Positions 53,522 through 63,571 of a stretch of DNA of 64,000 nt are shown here, in pieces. The notes beneath the pieces were generated by a model, which was given only the letters and a program-made list of their open reading frames with translations, did not search any database and had not been told where the DNA came from. Each line of letters starts with the position of its first letter. The first letter of the stretch is position 1. The stretch comes from Frigidibacter sp. SD6-1 (GTDB taxonomy: Bacteria > Pseudomonadota > Alphaproteobacteria > Rhodobacterales > Rhodobacteraceae), in the NCBI RefSeq assembly GCF_030143255.1, contig NZ_JARJNR010000006.1, positions 1 through 64,000 on the forward strand, in the 5' to 3' direction. The translations under genes and the position numbers were made by a program.

Positions 53522-53834
53522 GTAATCGTCCTTCCGGTCGCGAGTGTATCCCCGCCATCAACAATGAATCCGAACATGGCAAAGATGCGGCGCAAATGGA
53601 GTTTGGTTATGTCAGTTCAGCCAAATCTGACGCGAATATCCTATCAATCATTAATCATTGTCCGCCATACGGACGGTAACACTATCTAAAAGTTGTAAAC
53701 AGTCCCTGCGCGCGCAGCATTCCGCCGATCTTAAGACGGGTCGAAAATCATGCCGATGTTAGCCCCGTCGAGGCGCGCACATCCGTGGCGCCCGCCTAGG
53801 ACGGCATTACCCGGCCACCATGACAGGATCCACT
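53522..53834. other. 313-base divergent intergenic region, locally A+T-rich
   Basis: This lies between the divergent beta-helix and spike-base-like genes. Bases about 53600-53700 are clearly richer in A+T than their surroundings (ATCAATCATTAATCATTG is a sample). TTGTCC and TATCTA lie there, spaced 19 bases apart on the + strand, which is longer than ideal. No gene is supported. Confidence 0.4.
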
Positions 53835-54095
53835 ATGGACAAGTTTTCCGAATATCCGACGACGTTGACAGCCCCCGCACGCGATGCGTCGACGGTCGTT
53901 CCGCACGACACCAACGATCTGGCGCAGTTGCCGCGCGCGCTTTACATCGGCCAGGGCGGCAATGTGTCGCTCAGGATGCCGGGCGGCGGAACCGTCGTCT
54001 TCGCGAACGCCCAGGGCGGCAGTTTCCTGCCGGTGCGCGCCCTCGGCGTCAATGCCACCGGCACCACCGCCGGCGGCATAGTCGCGCTCTGGTAA
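53835..54095 (+). CDS. Spike-base-like protein (resembles GTA head-spike base, Rcc01079/GhsA family)
   Basis: The 86-residue protein reads FSEYPTTLTAPARDASTVVP, DTNDLAQLPRALYIGQGGNV, a GGGTVVFANAQGG block, then PVRALGVNATGTTAGGIVALW to the end. From memory this matches the small all-beta family named after Rcc01079, the head-spike base of the Rhodobacter capsulatus gene transfer agent, which carries a capsule-binding spike. The start at 53835 has AGGA upstream; an ATG at 53820 has none. No other GTA gene is visible. It could be an orphan spike part or a domesticated surface protein; the family call needs a profile search. Confidence 0.6.
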   Translation: MDKFSEYPTTLTAPARDASTVVPHDTNDLAQLPRALYIGQGGNVSLRMPGGGTVVFANAQGGSFLPVRALGVNATGTTAGGIVALW

Positions 54096-54120
54096 CCCTG
54101 TCGCCCGCAACAAACCAAGA

Positions 54121-54155
54121 AGCGCAGAACCGGACCCCGGTTCTGCGCTTTTCTT
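54121..54155. terminator. Bidirectional Rho-independent terminator
   Basis: A perfect 13-bp stem (54121-54133 with 54137-54149) around a three-base loop is followed by TTTCTT on the + strand; on the minus strand the flank is TCTTGGTTTG. It serves the two convergent genes on either side. Confidence 0.88.
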
Positions 54156-54187
54156 CGTCGGGTCTCCAGACTTGCCGTCTTGGCCTC

Positions 54188-56425
54188 TCAGGTCGCGTTG
54201 GAGCCAAGTTTCCAGCTGTCGCCATTCGCCACGGCCGCGGGCCCGGTGATATGCTTGATCGGTGTGGTCGCGGGCTCGGTCGCGCTGCCTGTCACTGAGT
54301 ACCACATCTTCAGATATTCGATATCGCCGATAAACTGGAGCGTCGCCGACTTCCGTGCCAGGAAACCCGCCGCGCGATTGCTCAGGAAAAGTCCGTTGCC
54401 GCTCGCCGAGAAGCCGAGTGTGGAAATGACGACACCGTTCAACGATATCCGCATATTCTGGGCGACCTGATCCGTTGCACAGATCAGGTCGTACCAGACG
54501 TTGGCCTGGATACCGGCCGGAACCACGACGTTGTTGATGACTTTGACCGAAAGCCCGTCGCGCGCATTTGCGCGCAGGTTTCCGTTGTTCATGATCTCGA
54601 TGTCGAACCCCAGATTGTCCTGCGCGAAGATGATCTGGGTCGTCGAGGGCAAGGACGGCAGCCGGAACCTTCCCGAAAAGGTGATCGCCGCGGTGCCGGC
54701 CGGGATATTTGTCGGCGAAACGTAATAGGGACCTGTCGCCGAGGTGGTGAACGTCGGTGTCCCGACCGGCAACGTATTGGCAAAGACCGATGTCGCAGGC
54801 AGGGGCCGAACCGGAATGCCGCTCACGCCAGCCACCCCGACATCGACGATCGGCAGGTTCTTCCAGATACCGTTCACGTGATCCTCGGGGAACTGGATCT
54901 GGCCGCTCGCCCCGCCTTCGCCGAACTGGATCGTGTCGGCCGCGGTGAAATTCCCCCCGCCGTTCTTGAAGATCCGCACCCGCCCCGCGACGATCTGCGC
55001 ATTCTGCGCCGGCGCCCCGTTGACCTGAAAACCCATGACCGTCGTCCAGTGCGGGAAGGACGCGGGCAGCGCCGCCTCGGCGCGCGCAAGCCTGGTCGTG
55101 GTGATCGCGCCGGCCGAGGACCAGGCCTCGACATAGGCGCCGGTCGGTTCCCACAGGCAATTGTCGAAGACGGGCACCGCCCAGGTCGACAGGCCCGCCG
55201 CCCGCAGAACCGCATGGGCGGTCAAGCGGGCAAGGGCCTGCACCCCGTCGGTCGTGCCGCCCGCCGGATGGGCAAGGTCGGTCCAGCCGCCCGCGCCATC
55301 GTCATAGCCGTTGACGTACGTGGTCGGCTCGATGCCCAGGGGCAGGAACATCGTCGCCGACGGAAGCGCAAGCATCGCGCGCACGCTGTCGCGGACGAGC
55401 TGCTTGTTCACGAGGTTGGTGTTCGGTGCGCCTCCCGCATAGTGGGTGGCATCCTGCATGTCGGCGTCGATGTCGAAGCGGTGGGGACCGTAGATCACCC
55501 ATTTCGTCTTGGTATAGTCGTAGAGTTCCCCGAACCAGTGATCGGCGTGATAGGACTGGCCGGACCCGTAGTTGATCGTCGCCGGGAAAGTCACCGCAGC
55601 GCCCGCAGTGTCCTTGCCTGAGAAGAGCGGATAGAGCGCCTGACCATAGCTCGCCGCCAGATTGCCAGGCGAGGCGTACCAGGACATGGCGGCGATGCCG
55701 ACCTTCTGGCCGTCTGCGGTAGCAAAGTCGTGCAGCGCCTTGTCGGCCGACCACAGGCGGCTCGGGTCGGAATCGTCGACGAGCGCCCTTGGGTCGGTGC
55801 CGGCCACCGTCTGGAAGATGACCGCGAACTTTTCGCCCGGGCGCGCGGCGATCAGTGTCGCAGCCATTGCCGCAACCGCCGCCGTGTAGGGCTGGCTGTT
55901 CGAGATCAGAATGCGTTGCGGCGTCGATGCGGCACCGATGATGATCTGGACCGCCTCGGGGTCGCTGACCGCAGGCGCGGTCGTGCCATTGTAGAAGCTG
56001 TTGATGATCCGCTCCGGCTCCGACTGGCCCCAGATCGCGATCACATGGCCGACGCCGAAACGGTTCGCGCCCTGCGCCACCACGCCCGGCTGGTTCTTCA
56101 GCCTGACCTCGGGGCGAAACCACGAGGCGCTGCGCGGCGCGGTGATCTGGCCCGACCAGGTGCCGCCGGACGAGATCGTGCCGACATCGGCCCAGGCAGT
56201 GGTTGTCGCGCCACCGTCGTCCAGCGAAACGGCTCGCGCCTCTACCGGCTCGTCCGGGCTTCCGGTACCGCTGATGGCCAGGGTCGCGCTTGCCCCGCCG
56301 AAGGCAAAGCTGCTGTCGAACAACGTCTTGTCGCGCGTGAAGGCCGTCATCGTCACGAAACCGCTGGGTGGCCCGGCATTCTGCTGATGACGGTTCATCT
56401 GGAAGGACAGGGAAAGATTGAACAT
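54188..56425 (-). CDS. Large SGNH-hydrolase-like protein with C-terminal LamG-like domain
   Basis: The 745-residue protein has no signal peptide. An N-terminal beta domain (1-120) is followed by an SGNH/esterase-like core: VIAIWGQSEPER with Ser135 as candidate nucleophile, and WTDLAHPAG with Asp383 and His386 in the DxxH form of block V. From about 570 to 720 the sequence looks like a concanavalin/LamG fold (GRFRLPSLPSTTQIIFAQD, ANVWYDLICATD). Lack of a leader, modular beta structure and a neighbouring spike-base-like gene suggest a phage- or GTA-type spike or fibre with deacetylase action on sugars. This is inference; it could instead be a separately exported enzyme. Confidence 0.6.
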   Translation of the reverse strand: MFNLSLSFQMNRHQQNAGPPSGFVTMTAFTRDKTLFDSSFAFGGASATLAISGTGSPDEPVEARAVSLDDGGATTTAWADVGTISSGGTWSGQITAPRSASWFRPEVRLKNQPGVVAQGANRFGVGHVIAIWGQSEPERIINSFYNGTTAPAVSDPEAVQIIIGAASTPQRILISNSQPYTAAVAAMAATLIAARPGEKFAVIFQTVAGTDPRALVDDSDPSRLWSADKALHDFATADGQKVGIAAMSWYASPGNLAASYGQALYPLFSGKDTAGAAVTFPATINYGSGQSYHADHWFGELYDYTKTKWVIYGPHRFDIDADMQDATHYAGGAPNTNLVNKQLVRDSVRAMLALPSATMFLPLGIEPTTYVNGYDDGAGGWTDLAHPAGGTTDGVQALARLTAHAVLRAAGLSTWAVPVFDNCLWEPTGAYVEAWSSAGAITTTRLARAEAALPASFPHWTTVMGFQVNGAPAQNAQIVAGRVRIFKNGGGNFTAADTIQFGEGGASGQIQFPEDHVNGIWKNLPIVDVGVAGVSGIPVRPLPATSVFANTLPVGTPTFTTSATGPYYVSPTNIPAGTAAITFSGRFRLPSLPSTTQIIFAQDNLGFDIEIMNNGNLRANARDGLSVKVINNVVVPAGIQANVWYDLICATDQVAQNMRISLNGVVISTLGFSASGNGLFLSNRAAGFLARKSATLQFIGDIEYLKMWYSVTGSATEPATTPIKHITGPAAVANGDSWKLGSNAT

Positions 56426-56718
56426 TCAGGATCCCGCTCTTTGGGGACAGGGATCCACATTCGCTCCGACCGGTCCGGAGCGGTTCGCGGCGCCTGCCCG
56501 GATGACTCGCGCCGCCATGGCGATCGGGCGCAGTACCGGTCCCGCGCATCGCGACAATCGTATTCTGGGAAGTACCACGAACAGCCCCAGAGTTGCGCCC
56601 ATCGCTGAATCGACGAACGGCCCGGTCACCTTCGCTCAACACGCCAGAGGGCGCCTGCCGACGCCCGATCTGGCCGCAATTGTGATCAGGGGGCGAGAGT
56701 AAACGCCAATGTGAAACA

Positions 56719-58344
56719 ATGGCAGCTTCATCCATGTCGGCGACACTCGCCTGTGCTAGGGAATTCCACTATCGTGCCGGAAAAGAGCTGTCGCTCGCCA
56801 GACGGAACCACCGCTTGTCGTCTACAACCACATACGCGCGCCAAGCGCCCACAGCAGTGTCAGGCACTAGGTCGCGGATCGGTGCACTCTCGGCAGGCTT
56901 GTCACCAGTCGTTTGGCTTTATCTGATTTGCGTCATCACACCGGTGGCCTTCAATATCGGCAGCGTCGCGATGACACCCCTGCGGCTTCTGCTGCTGATC
57001 ATGGTGCTGCCCCTCAGCGCGCGCCTGTTCTCGGGGGAGTTTGGGCGCGTCCTGGCGGTCGATATTCTCTTCTTCGTGCATATCCTCTGGGCGACGATCG
57101 CGATAGCGGTGAACAATCCCAATCGTGTCGTGGAAAACGTCGGATCGGCGGCGGTCGAGTTTCTTGGCGGCTATCTTGTTGCGCGCGCCTATATACGGAC
57201 ACCCGACCAGTTCGAGAAGCTGATCAAGGCGCTCGTCCTTCTGATCATCGTCCTTCTGCCCTTCGGCCTGCCGGAACTGAAGACCGGCAAACCGGTGATC
57301 CCCACGCTGATCGAGGCATTGCCGGGCATTGGGTCAGTCGAGGACATCGACAATCCCAAGCGTATGGGGCTCGAACGCGTCCAGAATGTCTTTGCTCATC
57401 CGATTCACTATGGGCTCTTCTGTTCGGTCGCTTTCACGCTTCTCCTCCTCGGCTTTCATGGCCGTTTGAGCTTGTTCAAACGCGCTATCGGCTGCGCGAT
57501 CATCTTTGCGGGCGTCTTCATTTCGCTGTCGAGCGGCGCGCTTCTCGCGGTGTTGCTGCAGGTCGGCCTCCTGACCTGGGCGCTGGCGCTCTGGCGAGTG
57601 CCCCGCAAGTGGTTGATCCTCCTGGGCCTGATGGCGCTCGGCTATGTCACGATCGATCTCCTGTCGAACCGGACACCGATGAAGGTGATCATGAGCTACG
57701 CGACCTTCTCGGCGCAAACGGCCTACTACCGCGCCGAGATCAATTCCTGGGGCATGTACAATGTCCAGCAGAACCCGATCTTCGGCCTCGGTCTCAGAAA
57801 CTGGATCCGTCCGGGCTATATGCAGCGGGGCAGCGTGGACAATTTCTGGCTGGTCATGGCGATGCGGTACGGCATCCCGGGCTTCCTTATCTTGGCGATC
57901 GGCTATTTCCATGGCCTCTTCAAGGTCGGCCTCGCAAATCTCGACTTCTCCGACCGCGCCCTGCGCCTGCGGCTCGCCTGGATGATCACTTTCTGCGGCC
58001 TCAGCTTCACGCTGACCACTGTCCATGTCTGGACAGCGATGTATTCGTTCGTCTTCTTCATCTTCGGGGCGGGCATGTGCATGATCGGCTGGCGGCCCGA
58101 GGATTTCGGCTCGGACGAAGCCGCGACCGCCAGGACGGAGGCGGCACGACCGGGCCTCGCCTACAGCCGGAGGCATGCCAAGCCCGCCGAGGCGCAGCCG
58201 CGCGGCGGACCCGCCTATACGCGCGAGCCGAGCGCCAGCGGACCCAAGTCCTCACGGGATGGTACCGCGACGGTCTATTCCCGCTTCGGCGCTGGCGGGC
58301 CGGACGCAAGACCACGCTACCGGCGAGAGGCGGACGAGGAGTGA
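56719..58344 (+). CDS. O-antigen ligase/polymerase-type membrane protein (Wzy-like)
   Basis: The 541-residue protein has about 11-12 hydrophobic helices between residues 60 and 450 and the LRNWIRPGYMQRGSVDNFWL region that fits the large periplasmic loop of Wzy/WaaL proteins. After the last helix comes a cytoplasmic tail of about 90 Arg/Pro/Ala-rich residues. The first 60 residues are not hydrophobic and may be overextended; an internal GTG near 56857 is possible. It should polymerise the repeat unit moved by the flippase at 34681. Confidence 0.82.
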   Translation: MAASSMSATLACAREFHYRAGKELSLARRNHRLSSTTTYARQAPTAVSGTRSRIGALSAGLSPVVWLYLICVITPVAFNIGSVAMTPLRLLLLIMVLPLSARLFSGEFGRVLAVDILFFVHILWATIAIAVNNPNRVVENVGSAAVEFLGGYLVARAYIRTPDQFEKLIKALVLLIIVLLPFGLPELKTGKPVIPTLIEALPGIGSVEDIDNPKRMGLERVQNVFAHPIHYGLFCSVAFTLLLLGFHGRLSLFKRAIGCAIIFAGVFISLSSGALLAVLLQVGLLTWALALWRVPRKWLILLGLMALGYVTIDLLSNRTPMKVIMSYATFSAQTAYYRAEINSWGMYNVQQNPIFGLGLRNWIRPGYMQRGSVDNFWLVMAMRYGIPGFLILAIGYFHGLFKVGLANLDFSDRALRLRLAWMITFCGLSFTLTTVHVWTAMYSFVFFIFGAGMCMIGWRPEDFGSDEAATARTEAARPGLAYSRRHAKPAEAQPRGGPAYTREPSASGPKSSRDGTATVYSRFGAGGPDARPRYRREADEE

Positions 58345-58423
58345 GCGCTCGGAGGGTAGACCCGGGTCGATCATTCCGCGGTGTCGGCGCGCGTCGATCG
58401 CTGTCCCGATACGGGGCGCACGC

Positions 58424-59611
58424 ATGCTGATCCAGCCCCCGCCATCACCCGGCCCGCACACCACAAGCCCCGCCCGCATCCGGCCCGTCCGCGCCCTGAT
58501 GAGCATGCCTTGCGCCGATGTGGGCGTCGGTAATACCTGCCGCTCGCTCATGCGGGCGGCGGCATCGCTCGGCCACGAGGTCGACCTCCACACGAGCCGC
58601 TCCGACGGCAGGGCCGAGGCGGGCTTTGACCTGCACAGTTTCATCACCGGCCCGTTCGCTCGCCTGCCGCATCGCCTGACCCGCCGCTTCAGCGTGCCGC
58701 GCGCGCACCGAGCCTATCTTTCGGTTCTGCGCCCGGGCGACATCGCCTATCTCTGGCCGTCGGTGCCCTGGCGCATCTTCGCCGAACTCCGCGCCCGGGA
58801 CATGATCATCGTGACCGAGGCTATCAATACGCTGATGAGGCATGCCAAGCCGATCCTCGATGCCGAATACGACCGTCTGGGCCTGCCGCCCACCCACCGG
58901 ATCACCGACGCCCGCATCGCCGACGAGGAGGAGCGCCTCGCGCTTACCGACGCGATCTTCAGCCCAAGCCCCGCGACCGATCGCAGTCTCTCGTCGCTCG
59001 GCGGGGCGCTGCGGATTCTGCCCGCAAGCTATGGCACCAGCCTGCCGCATACTGTGAGGCTTTGCCCGAACAAGCCCGCAGCCGCGCCGGTCCGCTTCCT
59101 GTTCGCGGGCCTCTCCTGCGTCCGCAAGGGGCTGCAAGACCTGCTGGAGGCCTGGCGCGACGTCCCCGCAAACGCCCACCTGCGCATCGTCGGCCTGCGC
59201 GGGCGCGAGCTTCAGCGCCTGTACCGCGATGTCCTTCAGATGCCCAATGTCAGCGCGTCGGGGTTCATGGCGGACATGGCCGCCGAATATGCGGCGGCCG
59301 ATGTCTTCGTCCTGCCCTCGCTCGAAGAAGGCGATCCCCTGGTGACCTACGAGGCCGCCGCCGCTGGCCTGCCCATCCTTGCCTCACCTTTCGGGGCCGG
59401 TCGCATTGGCGCAGACACCGGCGCGGTCGTGACGTTCGACACGCGCGACATCGGGCAGTTGCGCGACCGCATCGCCGCATTCACCAATGATGTCGACCTG
59501 CGCCGCCACTGGGGGGAGCGCGCCTTTGCCGCCGCACAGTCCTACGGCTGGACCGATGTGGCGGAACGGCGTTTCAGCGCGCTTGGGGCAACATTCGGCG
59601 GAAGCGCCTAG
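58424..59611 (+). CDS. Glycosyltransferase family 4
   Basis: The 395-residue GT-B protein has [20 protein letters not shown] as the start of its second domain and the retaining-GT motif [23 protein letters not shown], with the two glutamates spaced E-x7-E. The start is taken at ATG 58424; another at 58500 (MSMPCADVG) is possible because the first 25 residues are Pro-rich. It follows the Wzy-like gene by 79 bases. Its stop codon shares a CTAG with that of the convergent trhO. Confidence 0.88.
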   Translation: MLIQPPPSPGPHTTSPARIRPVRALMSMPCADVGVGNTCRSLMRAAASLGHEVDLHTSRSDGRAEAGFDLHSFITGPFARLPHRLTRRFSVPRAHRAYLSVLRPGDIAYLWPSVPWRIFAELRARDMIIVTEAINTLMRHAKPILDAEYDRLGLPPTHRITDARIADEEERLALTDAIFSPSPATDRSLSSLGGALRILPASYGTSLPHTVRLCPNKPAAAPVRFLFAGLSCVRKGLQDLLEAWRDVPANAHLRIVGLRGRELQRLYRDVLQMPNVSASGFMADMAAEYAAADVFVLPSLEEGDPLVTYEAAAAGLPILASPFGAGRIGADTGAVVTFDTRDIGQLRDRIAAFTNDVDLRRHWGERAFAAAQSYGWTDVAERRFSALGATFGGSA

Positions 59612-60513
59612 CCAGGATCGGAATGCGCGCGCCCGGCCCGCGCCGCCGCCGACATCTGCCGGTGCCGCTCGCGGAAACCATCGCGCTGCGCCTCTGAATA
59701 TTCCCCCGCACACTGGTGACAGGCTGCGCCTTCCTCATAGTCCGGGCGCGCCCGATCCTCCGGCGACAGCGGACGGCGGCAGGCATAGCACATCGCATGA
59801 TCGCCGGGGGCGAGCCCGTGCGTTACCGACACCCGCTGATCGAAGACGAAACAGGCACCGTTCCACAGGCTTTCCGCCTTTGGCACCTCTTCGAGATATT
59901 TCAGGATGCCGCCCTTAAGGTGAAAGACATCCGCCACCCCCTCTCCCAGAAGGAAGTTCGTCGATTTCTCGCAGCGGATACCGCCGGTACAGAACATCGC
60001 GACCCTCTTTCCCTCGAACTCGGCGGCGTGGGTGCGCCACCAGTCAGGGAAGTCCCGGAAAGTGCGGATACCGGGATCAACCGCGCCCTCGAATGTGCCG
60101 ATCGCCACCTCGTAGTCATTGCGCGTGTCGATGACGACCACGTCAGGCGCCGCAATCAGCGCATTCCAGTCCCCGGGCGCGACATAATTGCCGACGCGGG
60201 CCCGCGGATCGACATCCGGCTGGCCCATTGTCACGATTTCCCGCTTCAGCCGCACTTTCATCCGGCCGAAGGGCATCACCTCGGCGCGGCTTTCCTTCCA
60301 CTCGATCCCGGCACAGCCCGGCAAGGCCCGGACATGCGCCAGAACCGCGTCGATCCCGTCGCGCGAGCCCGCGATGGTCCCATTGATCCCCTCGCGCGCC
60401 AGAAGAAGCGTCCCCCTGACCCCTGCCGCCTCGCAGGCGGCAAGAAGCGGCCCGCGCAGCGCGGCGGGATCGGGAAATGGCGTGAACTGGTAGAGGGCGG
60501 CAACGATGATCAT
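59608..60513 (-). CDS. trhO: tRNA uridine(34) hydroxylase TrhO (YceA), rhodanese-like
   Basis: The 301-residue protein starts [16 protein letters not shown]. It has an N-terminal acylphosphatase-like part ([17 protein letters not shown]) and a rhodanese domain with the active loop [10 protein letters not shown] (Cys175). A C-terminal Cys-rich segment ([21 protein letters not shown]) may bind metal. Family members hydroxylate U34 of some tRNAs. The longer upstream frame is antisense to other coding and is not used. Confidence 0.93.
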   Translation of the reverse strand: MIIVAALYQFTPFPDPAALRGPLLAACEAAGVRGTLLLAREGINGTIAGSRDGIDAVLAHVRALPGCAGIEWKESRAEVMPFGRMKVRLKREIVTMGQPDVDPRARVGNYVAPGDWNALIAAPDVVVIDTRNDYEVAIGTFEGAVDPGIRTFRDFPDWWRTHAAEFEGKRVAMFCTGGIRCEKSTNFLLGEGVADVFHLKGGILKYLEEVPKAESLWNGACFVFDQRVSVTHGLAPGDHAMCYACRRPLSPEDRARPDYEEGAACHQCAGEYSEAQRDGFRERHRQMSAAARAGRAHSDPG

Positions 60514-60553
60514 GGCGCCTGCGCTTACGCCCGGCGAGCTCTCGAAGCAAGGC

Positions 60554-61544
60554 TCAGCATGCCGCAAGCATCCGATCTTCGGCCGCATAGTCGAACGGAT
60601 CTGCCCGATAGTCGCCAAAGACCGGAAAGGCCGCCCGCCAGTCGGCCTCGTGACCGCGCATCCAGTCGAGGTAGGGCGCGAGCCTGTCGGCGGCATAGCT
60701 ATCCGGCTTCCAGCCAAGTGCCCGGGCGCGCGCCGTGTCGATGATGATCGGATGTTCTGCCGACCAAGGCGTATGGCCCACATGGGCGCATTCCTCGGGC
60801 AGGTCGGAGACAGGAACAAGATCGAACCGGTGGCCGAGCATATCTCCGAGCGTCGCGGCGATCTCCGCCACGGACGGCGACGTTGCATCCGCGACGTTCA
60901 GCGCCCCTTCGAACCCGGTTGCCATACAGAGCGCCGCAAGCCGCGCGATTCCCGTAACAGAGCAGGTGTGAAAGACACTCTCGCCACCGAAGGCAATGGG
61001 TACACAGGTCCGCCCATCCAGCGCGCGCTTCACGAACCACCACTCGCGCGGATGACGGGCGCCGATGCCCCAGATGGCCGAGGGCCGCAGGATGGACACG
61101 CCCGGCCCGGCGATGGCGGCCTCCATCGCCGCCTTGCCGCGCGAATAACCTTCCCCTGGCGGCAGGATGGGTGAGGTCTCGGCAAGCGGACAGGCGAAAT
61201 GCGGAAAGCCACTCGCGCCGACAGTATCGAGACAGCGGCCCTCGTCATCGCAATAGACCGAAACGGTGGAGATCACGCAGAGCCTGTCAAACCTGTCCCG
61301 CGCCTCAAGCAAAGCCTTGCCATCCGCAGCCGTCATCAGGTTGGGCGCGAAGACAGCGTCGAACGACCCTTCCTGCGCAAGAAGCGCTGCCGGGCTGGGC
61401 GAGCGGGCGGAGGCGCACCGCAAGATCAGCGTCAATCGCGCGGCCGCCGCGGGCGGCGGCAGACACATCCCAGCCGCGCCCCGACAGCTCCCGGGCCACC
61501 GCCCGACCGATCTGCCCCGACGCACCGAAGATCAAGGCGCGCAT
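60554..61544 (-). pseudogene. NAD-dependent epimerase/dehydratase-like gene, frameshifted
   Basis: The N-terminal part reads from ATG 61544: MRALIFGASGQIGRAVAREL, a clear Rossmann nucleotide-binding start, but this frame leaves family-like sequence soon after about residue 45 and ends at 61305. The rest (SFDAVFAPNLMTAADG, VISTVSVY, YSRGKAAME with Tyr/Lys, then a substrate domain to the end) lies in the next frame, open from 61525 to 60554. One base too many (or two too few) somewhere in about 61380-61440 would explain this. It is either a true pseudogene or a sequencing error. Confidence 0.75.
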
Positions 61545-61611
61545 CCGTCAATCTCCTTGCAGCCGTTGCGCCCAGCATCGTCTTCCCGCACGGCGCGGTA
61601 AAGGGGCGCCC

Positions 61612-62844
61612 TCAGTCCTCGCCTGCCGCCAGCGCCAGCCCGCGCACCACGGCGGTGAAGACGTCCGAACGTTCGAAAGACGCGGCGGGGAACAGCGCCC
61701 GCACCTGCCGGTCGACCGCGCCAAGAAGGCTCGATCCGCCGACGAAGATCACCCGCGCCACATCCTTCTGCGCGACACCCGCCCGCTGAAGCGTTTCGCC
61801 GATGGCAAGGCCGATCTGCCAGGCGGACGGGGCCAGCACTTCGGCAAGGTCGGCGGCGGCCAGCGCGGGCTGAAGTCCCCGCTCGACCATCGACAGATCG
61901 ACGATGCCCGACCCCATGTCATTCGCCGCGAGCTTCGCCGCCTCGACGGCGAAGGCGACATCATGGCCCAGCTCATCATCGATCACGCTGACGAGTCGCC
62001 CCAATCGGCGAGGGTCAACCGCCTGCCGCGCCCAGAGCCGCACCTCGCGCAGCGTGGCGGGACTGTAGAGGAAGGCGATCTTCTCCCAGCTCGCCAGATC
62101 ATGGAACAGGGCCTGCGGCACGTCATGCAGGCCCGGGCCCAGTTCATTGCGCAACTGTCCGCCCATGCCGAAGAGAGGCATCACCCGCGCGAGGCTCAGC
62201 ATCCGATCGAAATCGGTACCACCCAGCCGGATGCCGTGACTGGCGATGACACAAAGCCCCTGCCCCGCTGCCTCGAACAGGGTGAAATCCGACGTGCCCC
62301 CGCCGATGTCGACGATAAGGCCAAACCCGGCGCCCACACCGGTCGCCCGCGCGGCGGCTTCCGGTTCGGCCAGGAACCGGACCTCGCGAAACCCCGCCAT
62401 CGCATAGCATTCGGCAAGGTCTTCGGCGGCCCGCATATTCCTTTCAGGATCGGCGCTGTGAAACCGCACCGGGCGGCCCGCGACGACGCGGTCGACCGGC
62501 CCGCCAAGCGCCGCTTCGGCACGGACCCGGACCTCGGCCAGAAATTCCGCCACGATCTCCAGAAGCGTCAGGCGGCGGTTCAGGAACTGCCGCCGCTCGC
62601 GGGCAAGCGGCGTGCCGAGGATCGACTTCAATGCGCGCATGAAGCGGCCGTCCTTGCCATCGATCATCGCGCCGACCGCCGCGCTGCCGATCAGCGTCCT
62701 GCGCGCCGCATAATCAAGAAAGATCGCGGTGGGCAGCGTCTCGCGCCCCGGCTCGAGCGGGACCAGCACCGCGCGGCCCTCGCTGAGGACCGCCGCCGCC
62801 GAGTTGGACGTGCCGAAATCCACGCCGATCGCTGCCGATGCCAT
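61612..62844 (-). CDS. Hsp70-family protein (YegD-like)
   Basis: The 410-residue protein opens MASAAIGVDFGTSNSAAAV, the phosphate-1 motif of the actin/Hsp70 ATPase. It has VDIGGGTSDFTLFE as phosphate 2 and IFVGGSSLLGAV as the adenosine motif. It lacks the substrate-binding domain of DnaK, as expected for the YegD group. The cellular role in this group is not well defined. The start at 62844 is the methionine just before the ATPase fold. Confidence 0.9.
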   Translation of the reverse strand: MASAAIGVDFGTSNSAAAVLSEGRAVLVPLEPGRETLPTAIFLDYAARRTLIGSAAVGAMIDGKDGRFMRALKSILGTPLARERRQFLNRRLTLLEIVAEFLAEVRVRAEAALGGPVDRVVAGRPVRFHSADPERNMRAAEDLAECYAMAGFREVRFLAEPEAAARATGVGAGFGLIVDIGGGTSDFTLFEAAGQGLCVIASHGIRLGGTDFDRMLSLARVMPLFGMGGQLRNELGPGLHDVPQALFHDLASWEKIAFLYSPATLREVRLWARQAVDPRRLGRLVSVIDDELGHDVAFAVEAAKLAANDMGSGIVDLSMVERGLQPALAAADLAEVLAPSAWQIGLAIGETLQRAGVAQKDVARVIFVGGSSLLGAVDRQVRALFPAASFERSDVFTAVVRGLALAAGED

Positions 62845-62961
62845 GAGGTCCCCCCGCCGGAAAGGCGCCGCAGGTAGCAGATGCCCGGGCCCACCGCAAC
62901 CCGGGCCCATTGACCGCACCCTCGCCGCTCCTTACCCATGGGCGGGACACGGAGGTAAGCC

Positions 62962-63570
62962 ATGCGCCCAGAGACCCATGCCCTGATCGTCATCGACGTG
63001 CAGAACGATTTCTGCCCGGGCGGCGCGCTTGCGGTTACCGATGGCGATGCGATCATACCGCGCGTGAACGCGCTGATGGACGAATTCACGGTCAGGGTCC
63101 TGACCCAGGACTGGCACCCGGCCGACCATTCCTCCTTCGCCGCAAACCACCCCGGCGCCCAGCCCTTCAGCGTCACCGAGATGCCCTACGGGGCCCAGGT
63201 CCTCTGGCCCGTCCACTGCGTGCAGGGCACCGAAGGCGCCGCTTTCCACAAGGGCTTGCGCACCGATCCGGCCGATCTGGTGATCCGCAAGGGCTTCCGC
63301 GCCGCCATCGACAGCTACTCGGCCTTCTTCGAGAATGACCATAGAACGCCGACGGGCCTTGAGGGCTATCTGAAGACCCGCGGCGTGAGCGATCTCACGC
63401 TCGTCGGCCTCGCCACCGACTTCTGCGTCGCCTATTCGGCCATCGACGCGGCTGCCCTTGGCTTCAAGGTCACGGTTCTCGAAGGCGCCTGCCGGGCGAT
63501 CGACCTCAACGGCTCGCTGGCGCAGGCGCGCGACAAGATGCGCGCGGCGGGCGTGCGGCTGGATGGCTGA
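62962..63570 (+). CDS. pncA: Nicotinamidase PncA
   Basis: The 202-residue cysteine hydrolase turns nicotinamide into nicotinate for NAD salvage. The catalytic triad is visible as Asp12 (VIDVQNDFC), Lys110 (VIRKGF) and Cys155 (ATDFCVAYS); metal ligands Asp50, His52 and His56 lie in [12 protein letters not shown]. It is followed at once by pncB, the next enzyme of the pathway. A GGAGG precedes the ATG. Confidence 0.96.
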   Translation: MRPETHALIVIDVQNDFCPGGALAVTDGDAIIPRVNALMDEFTVRVLTQDWHPADHSSFAANHPGAQPFSVTEMPYGAQVLWPVHCVQGTEGAAFHKGLRTDPADLVIRKGFRAAIDSYSAFFENDHRTPTGLEGYLKTRGVSDLTLVGLATDFCVAYSAIDAAALGFKVTVLEGACRAIDLNGSLAQARDKMRAAGVRLDG

Positions 63571-63571
63571 C

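Noticed and set aside
59608-60888. Longer 426-residue version of TrhO
   Set aside because: Residues before [10 protein letters not shown] are Arg-rich and antisense to the epimerase-like gene; the family starts at this methionine.
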